DNA from: CBDFGQ01 sp965247295
GTDB taxonomy: Bacteria; Chloroflexota; Dehalococcoidia; Lucifugimonadales; JAGWBF01
Length of the DNA stretch: 64,000 nucleotides
Assembly (NCBI GenBank): GCA_965247295.1
Contig: CBDFGQ010000008.1
Coordinates: 868,001-932,000 of the forward strand
Reading direction: 5' to 3'
Made by a program: the position numbers and the translations under genes. Of this stretch, positions 37,258-44,601 are shown piece by piece (the first letter of the stretch is position 1; each line of letters opens with the position of its first letter). The notes beneath the pieces were generated by a model. The model searched no databases. It had not been told where the DNA came from and worked only from the letters and a program-made list of their open reading frames with translations.

Positions 37258-37286
37258 AGTATCGCACGCTAAAAGATTTAGCGCAA
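37258..37286 (-). promoter_or_regulatory. Promoter of the precursor-like peptide gene
   Basis: On the minus strand TTGCGC (37281-37286) and GATACT (37258-37263) are separated by 17 bases. Transcription would start near 37251, leaving a leader of about 20 bases that holds the AAGGAGGTG site. The promoter lies just outside the IS end at 37293. Confidence 0.6.
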
Positions 37287-37302
37287 TTGTTGGTGTTGGG
37301 TG

Positions 37303-37636
37303 TCAGCGGTTTTGGACAGTTCTGGGTCCGAGAGATTGGGGTGAAGAAGCTCCTGGTTTGAGGGTTTCTCTGACCTCCTGATTGTACCGCCTCCGCCGGT
37401 CAAAAGTCTCTCGCTGTACCTCCTTCCTCTGGGCTAGAATTGCCTCCAGACGGCCTTCCAGCACGTCAGCCGGAGTTACAACCCTGAGCGCCTGATGATA
37501 TCTTCGGTAGTTGTAGAACTCGACGAAGTCCCGGATGGCCGCCTCCAGGTCTTCCACCACCTCGTATGGCACCTGGTTAATGTCGTCTTTGAGGGTTCGG
37601 TGATATCTCTCCAGCTTCCCGTTGGTCTGAGGGTGA
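37303..37636 (-). pseudogene. C-terminal fragment of the IS3-type orfB transposase
   Basis: Minus-strand reading gives HPQTNGKLERYHRTLKDD, then YEVVEDLEAAIRDFVEFYN and YRRYHQALRVVTPADVL, the C-terminal end of the DDE domain and tail, homologous to the end of the orfB at 49083-50059. The fragment begins at the inner boundary of the inserted element. The segment carrying most of the catalytic domain is missing. Confidence 0.8.
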
Positions 37637-37671
37637 TTGAGGTCGGACGTAAATAGTGGACACCAAACCTT

Positions 37672-38535
37672 TCATGCTGCTGGTAGTCCGGCATAGAATC
37701 TCTGCTCATACGCCGCGGGTGACAGGAACCCCAGCCTGGCCTGGCGGCGCTGGCGGTTATAGAAGAGCTCGATATATTCCGTGATCTCTCGAGCTGCCTC
37801 CTGCCTGCTTCTGTAATGACGGTGGTGGACCAACTCCTGCTTGAGTGTGGCCCAGAAGCTCTCCATCGGAGCATTATCAAAGCAGTTCCCCTTCCCGCTC
37901 ATGGAAGATCGCAGGCCAGACCGCTCGAGAAAACCTCTGTATTCCTGGGAGCAATACTGACTGCCTCGGTCAGAGTGATGCATCAGGCCCCTCGCTGGAC
38001 GTTTGGCTCTCAGCGCCCGCAATAGAGACTGACTAACCAGGTTCTTGGTCATCCGCTCTCCCATGGCATAGCCCACAATCTCTCCGGTGAACAGGTCCTT
38101 GTGGCCCGCCAGATATAGCCAGCCCTCATCGGTCGGTATATAGGTGATGTCACTCACCCACACAGTGTTCGGCCTCCAGACCTTGAACTGCTGGCCCAAT
38201 ATGTTATCCGCAACCGGTAGTCTGTGCCCGGAGTCGGTGGTGGCCTTGAATCTCCTCTTCTGCCTGCAGCGTATGCCAAGCTTCTTTCGGATACGCTTGA
38301 TGCGACAGATGCCCACCCGAACGCCATGCTCCGCCAGGTCGCGCTGTAACCGTTCCGGGCCATAGGTCTGTCTCGTCCGCTTGTGGGCTGCCCTGATCTC
38401 CAGCTCCAGCCGCACTTCCTCCTGTGCTCGCCTGGACGATGGCCGGTCCACCCAGGCATAGTAGCCACTGGCCGATACGTTCAACAACCGGCCCAAGACA
38501 CATTTGGGGTAGTCGAGCCGCAGTTCTTTCATCAT
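37672..38535 (-). CDS. IS3-family transposase OrfB (DDE integrase domain)
   Basis: The 287-residue protein has an N-terminal HTH_21-type region (AAHKRTRQTYGPERLQRDL) and the rve catalytic core with the first Asp in VSDITYIPT, the second in HHSDRGSQYCS and the Glu in FDNAPMESFW. It is in the -1 frame relative to orfA, overlapping it by 4 bases, and is probably also made as an OrfAB fusion by frameshifting. The protein is identical to that of the copy at 51552-52415. Confidence 0.95.
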   Translation of the reverse strand: MMKELRLDYPKCVLGRLLNVSASGYYAWVDRPSSRRAQEEVRLELEIRAAHKRTRQTYGPERLQRDLAEHGVRVGICRIKRIRKKLGIRCRQKRRFKATTDSGHRLPVADNILGQQFKVWRPNTVWVSDITYIPTDEGWLYLAGHKDLFTGEIVGYAMGERMTKNLVSQSLLRALRAKRPARGLMHHSDRGSQYCSQEYRGFLERSGLRSSMSGKGNCFDNAPMESFWATLKQELVHHRHYRSRQEAAREITEYIELFYNRQRRQARLGFLSPAAYEQRFYAGLPAA

Positions 38536-38846
38536 CGCGTACCGGGCAGCGACTCCCTGGCAAAGTACGCGGCTGCTTTTTTTAGTATGTCCCGCTCCAT
38601 CTTCACTTCCGCCAGTTCCTTCTTCGTCCGGGCAAGGTCCATCTCTACTTCTGTCATGGGCCTGTACGTCTTGCCCACATCTCCCAGTTTGCCAGCCCTA
38701 TGTGCCTTCACCCAGTACCCTAATGTCGATGGCGGCAAGGACAGCCGGCGGCCTGCCTCTGGCAATGATAGCTTCTCTTCTGTTACCAGCCTCACTGCTT
38801 CCTGCCGGAATTCCCTGCTGTACCTTCCTTGTGGAACCCTTTTCAT
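38532..38846 (-). CDS. IS3-family transposase OrfA
   Basis: The 104-residue protein has an N-terminal helix-turn-helix (REFRQEAVRLVTEEKLSLPEA) and a C-terminal leucine-zipper-like helix (MDLARTKKELAEVKMERDIL). Near its end the codons CTA AAA AAA contain the A7 slippery run that would allow -1 frameshifting into orfB. Identical to the protein at 51241-51555. Confidence 0.93.
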   Translation of the reverse strand: MKRVPQGRYSREFRQEAVRLVTEEKLSLPEAGRRLSLPPSTLGYWVKAHRAGKLGDVGKTYRPMTEVEMDLARTKKELAEVKMERDILKKAAAYFARESLPGTR

Positions 38847-38910
38847 TCTGACACCTCCGTCGTATTATCCTACTCCGACTTTGGTGTCCATTTTTTCCAT
38901 CCTACCTCAA

Positions 38911-39184
38911 GGCCTCTGTGGTCGGTGAGCCAAGCCGCCAACTGCCGGCTTCGCCAGGTCGGCATCTCACGGGCTGCCGCCAGCACTACTGCCTCCTCTT
39001 CTAGTCGCAGGCGATTCCAGGGCCTCTCAGTTCCTTCCGTACCCTCCCAACTACCCTGCCGGTGCCTCCACCTCCACCAATAATACGTGCTCCTGGAAAT
39101 GCCAAGCTCCCTGAGTCGCCTGTTCTTCCCTCTACCATGTCGCTCCACCTCAGCCACGACCTTCGATTGTTCCACTACGCTCAT
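38911..39184 (-). pseudogene. N-terminal fragment of the IS3-type orfB transposase
   Basis: Codons from ATG 39184 give SVVEQSKVVAEVERHGRGK and RSTYYWWRWRHRQG, then RSRQLAAWLTDHRG, at which point the inserted element begins. The ATG overlaps the orfA stop (ATGA). Comparison with the copies at 49083 and 63411 shows that about 400 bases between this fragment and the one at 37303-37636 have been lost. Confidence 0.8.
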
Positions 39185-39582
39185 GCGCCGGTGCCGTTGT
39201 CGTGTAGGGGCGGCAGAGCTGTTTTTTTGAAGCGGTGCAACTCCAGGGACAACTCACCCACCAGCTGCTTCAGTTCACTGTTCTCCCGCTTGAGCTGCTC
39301 TATCTCTTGCCGGGTCGCATCACGCACACTGTCCCGAGTCAACCTCTCCTTCCCAGCTTCCATAAACCCCTTCGTCCAGGCGTAGTAGGAGTGGGGTTTG
39401 ATTCCTTCCCGTCGGCACAGGTCATTAACGGTAGTCTCCCGTCTGAACCCCTCCAAGACGATGCGAATCTTCTCTTCAGGGGTATACTTACGGCGGGTCG
39501 CTGCACGGACCTGACGCACGAAGCTTCGTGTCTCCTGGCTTCGCTCCTCAGCTTGACTGGCCTGATCCCCTACCTGGGTCAT
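39181..39582 (-). CDS. IS3-type transposase OrfA (copy 1)
   Basis: The 133-residue protein has the helix-turn-helix KYTPEEKIRIVLEGFRRE and DLCRREGIKPHSYYAWTK, then a coiled-coil helix QEIEQLKRENSELKQLV. The run of seven A residues near its end (T7 at 39222-39228 on the + strand) is conserved in the other two copies. It is homologous to, but clearly diverged from, the proteins at 48685-49086 and 63007-63414. Confidence 0.9.
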   Translation of the reverse strand: MTQVGDQASQAEERSQETRSFVRQVRAATRRKYTPEEKIRIVLEGFRRETTVNDLCRREGIKPHSYYAWTKGFMEAGKERLTRDSVRDATRQEIEQLKRENSELKQLVGELSLELHRFKKTALPPLHDNGTGA

Positions 39583-39695
39583 CGATGACTCCTTTCACTT
39601 AGGGTTAATCTACCCCTCTGAAGGAGCCTCTACCACCCCCAACCTCCTCGGTTTTCTAGGCCTCAATAGTGTCCAATTGCGCTGACACCCTACAC

Positions 39696-40079
39696 GCCTC
39701 TTTCATGATATTCCTTGGGGCTGAGTTCCTCCTTGCCAAACTAGCGTAGTGGATGGCTGGTAAGTCAACTGAAAAGGCCTCAACACTAATAGTTGGCAAA
39801 GTCCTATGTCGCCTGCTCGCGCGGAATCCAGGCTCACACCCACAAGTGCCGCAAGGCCTTGGTCATATTTACCCTCTTCGATGATTGCGAGGGCTTAGCC
39901 TAGTCGACAGGCATCGAACCAATCACAGGGAGTCGAGCCATCCCGGCTCGCTAGCTTGAACTCCGGCAGACCTAGCTGGCCCCGGTGTGCTTGCTCGCTC
40001 GCGTTCCACGCCCGTGTTCCCTACGGCCCACACTCTCCGCCAGGCTGTTGTGGGGCACGCTGCTGGCCAATAATCCGAC
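39696..40079. other. Gap without recognisable gene
   Basis: No supported coding frame or RNA is seen. A minus-strand frame near 39897-40010 reads GQLGLPEFKLASRDG and ends in a stop, but has no start and no family I recognise; it may be a remnant of the downstream part of the truncated replication-relaxation gene region. Confidence 0.35.
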
Positions 40080-40619
40080 CTAGCTTGAATGGACCCAAAC
40101 CGACCGCCCAGGAGTACCTGAGTTTTCCGTTGCTATTGTGTCTGCCGGATGAAGGTTCTTGATTTTGTCCAGTTTGGTGGTCCAGTCGTAGCGGTAGCCG
40201 ATGCTGGAGCGGGGCGTGGGCAGCAGGTCGAACAGGTCGTGGTCCGGGGAGCGGGCGACCTCGGCGGACAGAGCAGCGGCAAAGCCGGTGACACCGGTGT
40301 GATGCCGAAGCTGGGAGGCGATGGCGCGCAGCGCGGTCCCTGCGTAAACGCCGGGGTTCAAGTACGAGGGTTCGGCACTCCACCGGTCGAGCGTCAGCCC
40401 CACGACGGCCCGGTCCCTGCGGGCCAGGTACGTCAACCCCTCGTCGGTGAGCACGTGCAGGGATTCATCCGCTCTCACCAGGCCGCGTTGGCTCAGGGAA
40501 CGGAGCACCTGATTGACGCGGCGCAGGGTGACGCCGCCCATCAGTCCTGCGATCCGCTCGCGGGTGCACAGGGGCCACGCAGCCAGAAGGTCGAGGGCGT
40601 CTTTGTCAACTCGGGTCAT
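40080..40619 (-). CDS. Replication-relaxation family protein, probably C-terminally truncated
   Basis: The 179-residue protein has a winged-helix region (DKDALDLLAAWPLCTRERIA, RRVNQVLRSLSQRGLVRAD, VLTDEGLTYLARRDRA) followed by a conserved stretch RAIASQLRHHTGVTGFAAAL. This matches the Replic_Relax family of plasmid and conjugative-element proteins. Family members are usually longer, and the last residues after YRYDW do not resemble them, so the C-terminus seems to be lost. ATG 40619 (or GTG 40625) overlaps the end of the upstream gene. Confidence 0.7.
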   Translation of the reverse strand: MTRVDKDALDLLAAWPLCTRERIAGLMGGVTLRRVNQVLRSLSQRGLVRADESLHVLTDEGLTYLARRDRAVVGLTLDRWSAEPSYLNPGVYAGTALRAIASQLRHHTGVTGFAAALSAEVARSPDHDLFDLLPTPRSSIGYRYDWTTKLDKIKNLHPADTIATENSGTPGRSVWVHSS

Positions 40620-41232
40620 CTGCACCGAGAGGGCCGATGTGAGTTGCCATGGAAGGCTCCGGCATGGAGGCTTGAACGCCGGAGGGGTACAGGGCGCCGG
40701 GACTCGGTTTCGGGTTGTCGCGGAGGAAGGAGTAGGACGAGTCCAGCAGGCGCTCCGCCCATGTCAGGATGCCGGGCAGGCTGGAGTCTGGGGAAACCCG
40801 CACGGGAAGGTTGTCTCCGAGTCCGGTCCCGCACTGCTGCCAGACGACGCCCTTGTGGTCTCCGGCCAGAAGCTCCCCTTCCGTCGCCACGAAGGTCCTG
40901 CGGTGTTCTGAGGGGTCGCCCAATGAGCGGATGGCCCTACAGGTGGCCTGGTCTGCGTGGGTCAGCAGGAGGGTGACGAAGGGCGTCTCGCTGTTGTCCA
41001 GTCGCTCGATGCTCCTGAGGGGGTAGCGGAGGTTGGAACTGGGCAGCGCCGGTCCTTGGCGCAGGATTCCAACGGAGCGGCCCCCGGACAGGGTGAGCAG
41101 CATGTCGTAGGGACCCTGGCGGTAGTGGTCCACTGGCACGGGATCGTTGTGCAGTCCCTTGGCTGGCAGACTCCGCTGGAGTATCCTCTCCAGTGCCACC
41201 AGGGGGTGCTCGCCTCTCATCTGTTGTCTCAT
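40606..41232 (-). CDS. Hypothetical protein paired with the replication-relaxation gene
   Basis: The frame from ATG 41232 gives 208 residues: MRQQMRGEHPLVALERILQ, then a beta-rich region RQGPYDMLLTLSGGRSVGIL, LTHADQATCRAIRSLGDPSE, TFVATEGELLAGDHKGVVWQ and WAERLLDSSYSFLRDN. Overlap with the next gene suggests translational coupling and a shared role, perhaps in plasmid or ICE maintenance. I do not recognise a named family. An upstream extension to 41331 would overlap the divergent lipoprotein gene and is not used. Confidence 0.6.
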   Translation of the reverse strand: MRQQMRGEHPLVALERILQRSLPAKGLHNDPVPVDHYRQGPYDMLLTLSGGRSVGILRQGPALPSSNLRYPLRSIERLDNSETPFVTLLLTHADQATCRAIRSLGDPSEHRRTFVATEGELLAGDHKGVVWQQCGTGLGDNLPVRVSPDSSLPGILTWAERLLDSSYSFLRDNPKPSPGALYPSGVQASMPEPSMATHIGPLGADDPS

Positions 41233-41252
41233 ATGTAGTGAACGAGTATAAT
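41224..41252 (+). promoter_or_regulatory. Promoter of the LRR lipoprotein
   Basis: TTGTCT (41224-41229) and a perfect TATAAT (41247-41252) are separated by 17 bases. Transcription would start near 41259, 25 bases before the ATG at 41284. The element overlaps the start codon of the divergent minus-strand gene. Confidence 0.65.
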
Positions 41253-41283
41253 ATCCTTGCATATATTGTGCGACTGATAAAAC

Positions 41284-42398
41284 ATGAACGTGACAATACT
41301 GCGACGGATAACAAGAAGCTGTCCCCTGCACATTTGCGCCTTGGCATTGATTCTGGCGGCCCTGTCCGCCGCCTGCGCCTCCGATGCGCCTTCGGCCTCG
41401 CCCACGTCCGGGACCACCGCCGCGCCGGCAACTGAGGGGGCCGAGAGCGAGTCTGTGCCTCCCCTGGGTTCCGTGCCACGGATAGGGAAGTTCTGGTCGC
41501 GTTCTATAACGCTATGGACGGGGACAACTGGACGAACAACGAAAACTCGCTAAGCGAGGCTCCCCTTGGAGAATGGCACGGGGTCGGCACTAACAGCAAC
41601 GGGCATGTTTTTAATGTGCGCCTTACCGACAACCAGCTGAGCGGGGAGCTGCCGTCCGAACTGGGCAGCCTCACCTACCTGATAGTATTGGGGGCCACGG
41701 ATAACCAGCTGAGCGGGGAGATTCCAGTGGAACTTGCCAACCTTAGTTACCTGGCATCCCTGGAGCTCGGCGGCAATCGCTTAAGCGGCGAGATACCGCC
41801 AGAGCTGGGCAGCCTCTCCAACATGGAATTTCTGCATTTAGACTGTAACCAGTTGACCGGGGAGATACCGTCCGAGCTGGGCAGCCTCTCGAACCTGAAA
41901 CGTCTGGTGCTAGGCGGTAACCAGCTGACCGGGTGCATACCCGGAGGGTTGAGAGGAGTAGAGGTCAGCGACGTCGAGGACATCGGTCTGCCATTCTGTG
42001 GAGAAACCGCCACGGACTCCACCGACACCCCTGCGGCAACACCGACGCCGGAATGGGACGGCACCGTCACCTTCTCCCTGGTCCACAACGTGGACCAGGA
42101 TATCTCCCCGAAAACTCACGTCCTGGAAATACCGATGGAGAAATGTTCGGGTCTGGTATTCGACCTGACGGCCACCGAAGTGGTGTATGTGAGCCATACC
42201 TCCCCTGACGGGGAGCGCGGCGACTGGGGTCACAAGACCACCCTAGGCCCCCACTTCACCGATTGGAGGGAGGCCGAAGGAATCTATCAGCTCGAAGTCA
42301 AGAGAAAGTACGGCGAGACCACCCCCAGCGAGGTTACCGTCTCTTATCGGGTAGGGCCTCTGCCTCCCAGCTACCAGTGCGACCCAGCCGATCAATGA
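41284..42398 (+). pseudogene. Leucine-rich-repeat lipoprotein, frameshifted
   Basis: The first frame (41284-41553) encodes a lipoprotein signal with lipobox LAALSAAC and a low-complexity Ser/Thr/Pro stretch. The rest continues in another frame, readable from about 41475 as DREVLVAFYNAMDGDNW, to 42398. It has about five plant-type repeats of 24 residues with the core NQLSGEIPxELGxL, and a C-terminal beta-rich domain. The shift lies near 41440-41475. Such proteins are surface-exposed and thought to mediate binding. The frameshift may be real, phase-variable or a sequence error. Confidence 0.75.
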
Positions 42399-42687
42399 GT
42401 CGGCCGGGCCGCCGACGGGTATCAGGCCCCGGACTCCTACGGTGCACCATTTGCCGTCCACTTCGGCGGCGGTGTTCCTGAGTAGTATGCCATTCCTGCC
42501 CCTGATCTCATGCGGCAAGGTATCCCCCGCGATCCGTACCATTCCGCCCTCACACAGCCCCCCGGCAGCGGCGCGTCGGTCCGGTTTAGGCTCCCCACCG
42601 AAACTCCATCCATACTTCGAGCCTATCAACCGCCCGAACCCGTCGCATCTCGCCAGCTGGGGCTACGATCGCTACATCCAGCACACG

Positions 42688-42810
42688 CAGAAAGGTTCCT
42701 TAGTCTCCGTCAGCTTCGGGGATAACTACGCCTGCGGGGTGAGGACCGACGGCTCCGTCGCTTGCGGGGGCTGGGGCGAATACGGTGAGGTCCCGCCGCC
42801 CCGCCATTAA
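42688..42810 (+). pseudogene. Fragment of an RCC1-like repeat protein
   Basis: The frame reads GSLVSVSFGDNYACGVRTDG, then SVACGGWGEYGEVPPP and a stop. This is one unit of the RCC1-type repeat (usual pattern SVSAGxxHxCGVxxDGxVxCWG), with the W-G order disturbed. No start or further repeats are present, so it is a remnant. The rest of 42399-42995 holds nothing I can support. Confidence 0.5.
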
Positions 42811-42995
42811 GCCATCCCAATCTCGCCCCTGCCCCCACGCCAAGGTCTCTTTAGCGGGGGGTAGGGGCTTGCTGGGCATCCCCGCCTGCCTGGGGGCAGG
42901 ACAGTGCAAGGGTCGGGTGCGGCGGGACCTCACGCTGGCGGTTCCAAGTATCTCCCGTCTACCGGAACGTCCACAGGCCCTGGCATGCAAGTTAG

Positions 42996-43622
42996 TCAGC
43001 GGCAGCCGGCACGCACTCGCACGTCCAAGGCAAGCCGAGCTTCCCCACTTCCTACAAAGATGCCGCGGACTGGGGTCACGTCCCGATAATCGCGACCGAT
43101 TGCGACGCGCACGTGCCGCTCGTCGGCCAAGCACCGGTTAGTGGGATAGAACCCAATCCACTGAAGGTCGGGCAAGCGGCATTCCACCCAGGCATGAGTG
43201 GCCGTTTGCGGCGTCCCCTCGCCGCCTTGGCCGTCGATGTACAGGTAGCCTAAGACGTATCGGGCCGGGACGTGCCAGGAACGGGCAATGGCAATCATGA
43301 CATGAGCGTAGTCCTGACAGACCCCCTGTCTGGATTCCAAGATGTGCTCTATGGGAGAGACCATCGACGTGCTGGCTGGGACGTACCGGAAGCTACGGTA
43401 AAGGGTGTCTGAAAGCCGTAGCAGCGTCTCCAACGGATCGTTTCCTACCTTGATGCCCAACTCATCCACGAACGCAGTGAGAGTGGGAGAAGATCAAGTT
43501 AAGGCGCTGGGGTCAGTGAAGTCCCAGTAACTGAACGATTCCCTCCATGAGTGAATCTCCTCCCAGGCGTCGGTGCCCTAGCGAGAGACGTGCTCAATCT
43601 CGTAAAGCGTCGCCTGCTTCAT
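42996..43622 (-). pseudogene. Transglutaminase-like protein, decayed
   Basis: From an ATG at 43622 the minus strand reads MKQATLYEIEHVSR then TAG, then in the same frame GTDAWEEIHSWRESFSYWDF and SALT followed by TGA, then an open frame to 42996. The open part has the papain-like core: catalytic Cys in RQGVCQDYAHVMIAIARSW, His in TATHAWVECR and a later Asp. The N-terminal domain of about 80 residues normally found between EIEHVSR and the core is missing. The start is 4 bases after the alpha-E stop. Two in-frame stops plus the deletion indicate a pseudogene. Confidence 0.8.
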
Positions 43623-43626
43623 AGTT

Positions 43627-44595
43627 CTAGCGTCCAGGGAAATCTTCTATCGGATAATCAAAATAGGCCGCAGTTACAAGATGATGTAGTTCGCGGCAGT
43701 ACTCCCTTACCTTCCGTAACAGCTTGTGGTGGTTTTCCTCATCGGGCCAATCGTAATAGATCAGTGCGGCCATACGGCCCGCGAGGCGGTTGGCTGCACC
43801 GCTGGCATTTGGGTTTGGACCAGAACCAATGGAGGCCAAGTAGGATACCATGCTGTCTAGAGAGCTGCAGACCGAGCCCCGTAGCAGCAGGTCCGTGGCC
43901 AGCAGATTTAATACTTGCCCTGGCTGCACTTCAACGCTGTAGATGCGATTGTAGGCCTCAAAAGCATTGTAAAGCCGCAGTAGGCTTGTCCATTCCGCGT
44001 CGGAATACTCGGCCGTCTGGGAATCGGAAGCCAGTTGCGACAGGAACAACGAAGTGGAAAGTTGGGCCCGCTCGATGAAACGGCCGAGCTGCATGAAAAG
44101 CCAGCCTTCGTCGCGATACATCGTGGCGGCGGCCACGCCCGAAAACATGTTCATCTCCGCTGCTGTCTCCGCATAGAAACCCTCTGGAGAGACCCGCCAG
44201 ATGTCTTGGATGGTCAGTTTCCGAATCTTTAGGTAGGCCAGGTTCAGGCTGGTCCACATTTCACCACTAATGCAATGGCGGATCTGCCGGGCGTTCTCAC
44301 GGCCCAGAGCGAAACAACTCCAAATCGAATCAGGGTTGGAGCGCTCAAAGGTGAGATCGTCGGCAAGGGTGTAGGAATCGGCTAGGGTGAACTCATCGCT
44401 GCTAAGTAGCTCGAGACTGCCCCCGGGAGGCTCTCGGTTTATCCCATTGTAGATCCGGGTCCAGCCAAAATGAATCTCCCGGATGGGACGGTCAACCAAA
44501 GCCTCCGTCTGCAATCGTAACAGACGGCAGAGGGACTCTGCCCGTTCCAGGTAGCGGCCCATCCAATAGAGGCCCTGTGCACTACGAGAAAGCAA
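43627..44595 (-). CDS. Alpha-E domain protein (DUF403)
   Basis: The 322-residue all-helical protein begins LSRSAQGLYWMGRYLERAES, the diagnostic start of alpha-E proteins, and contains ENARQIRHCISGEMWTSLN and FMQLGRFIERAQLSTSLF. Alpha-E genes occur in a conserved cassette with a circularly permuted ATP-grasp ligase and a transglutaminase, proposed to make and process an unidentified peptide-like compound. It starts at TTG 44595, 6 bases after the ATP-grasp stop. Confidence 0.93.
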   Translation of the reverse strand: MLSRSAQGLYWMGRYLERAESLCRLLRLQTEALVDRPIREIHFGWTRIYNGINREPPGGSLELLSSDEFTLADSYTLADDLTFERSNPDSIWSCFALGRENARQIRHCISGEMWTSLNLAYLKIRKLTIQDIWRVSPEGFYAETAAEMNMFSGVAAATMYRDEGWLFMQLGRFIERAQLSTSLFLSQLASDSQTAEYSDAEWTSLLRLYNAFEAYNRIYSVEVQPGQVLNLLATDLLLRGSVCSSLDSMVSYLASIGSGPNPNASGAANRLAGRMAALIYYDWPDEENHHKLLRKVREYCRELHHLVTAAYFDYPIEDFPGR

Positions 44596-44601
44596 TTCAG
44601 T

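Larger units (their letters stand above)
37637..38910 (-). mobile_element. IS3-type element, 1274 bp (first of two copies), nested in another IS
   Basis: Its ends are recognised by comparison with the copy at 51177-52450: both share sequence exactly from TTGAGGTCGGACGTAAATAG to its opposite end TTGAGGTAGGATGGAAAAAA and diverge outside. The terminal inverted repeats extend through TGGACACCAAA. It carries orfA (38532-38846) and orfB (37672-38535), and a T7 run at 38577-38583 as seen on the + strand marks the slippery site. It sits inside orfB of the surrounding element. Confidence 0.93.
37293..39695 (-). mobile_element. IS3-type element (copy 1), interrupted by a second IS
   Basis: The ends are imperfect inverted repeats: TGTTGGGTGTCAGCGGTTTT at 37294-37313, continuing to GGACA at 37318, and its partner ending at 39694, both containing GGGTGTCAGCG and TTGGACA. 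Inside, on the minus strand, are an intact orfA (39181-39582) and an orfB split into two fragments by the element at 37637-38910. Related copies lie at 48589-50083 and 62915-64000. No target-site duplication is obvious. Confidence 0.8.

Noticed and set aside
40149..40976. 275-codon plus-strand frame
   Set aside because: Antisense to the replication-relaxation gene and its partner; low-complexity Gly/Arg composition.
42243..42629. 128-codon minus-strand frame with a plausible-looking middle (NTAAEVDGKWCTVGVRG)
   Set aside because: Overlaps the LRR lipoprotein on the other strand, has no RBS and no family I recognise; may be a fragment but cannot be supported.
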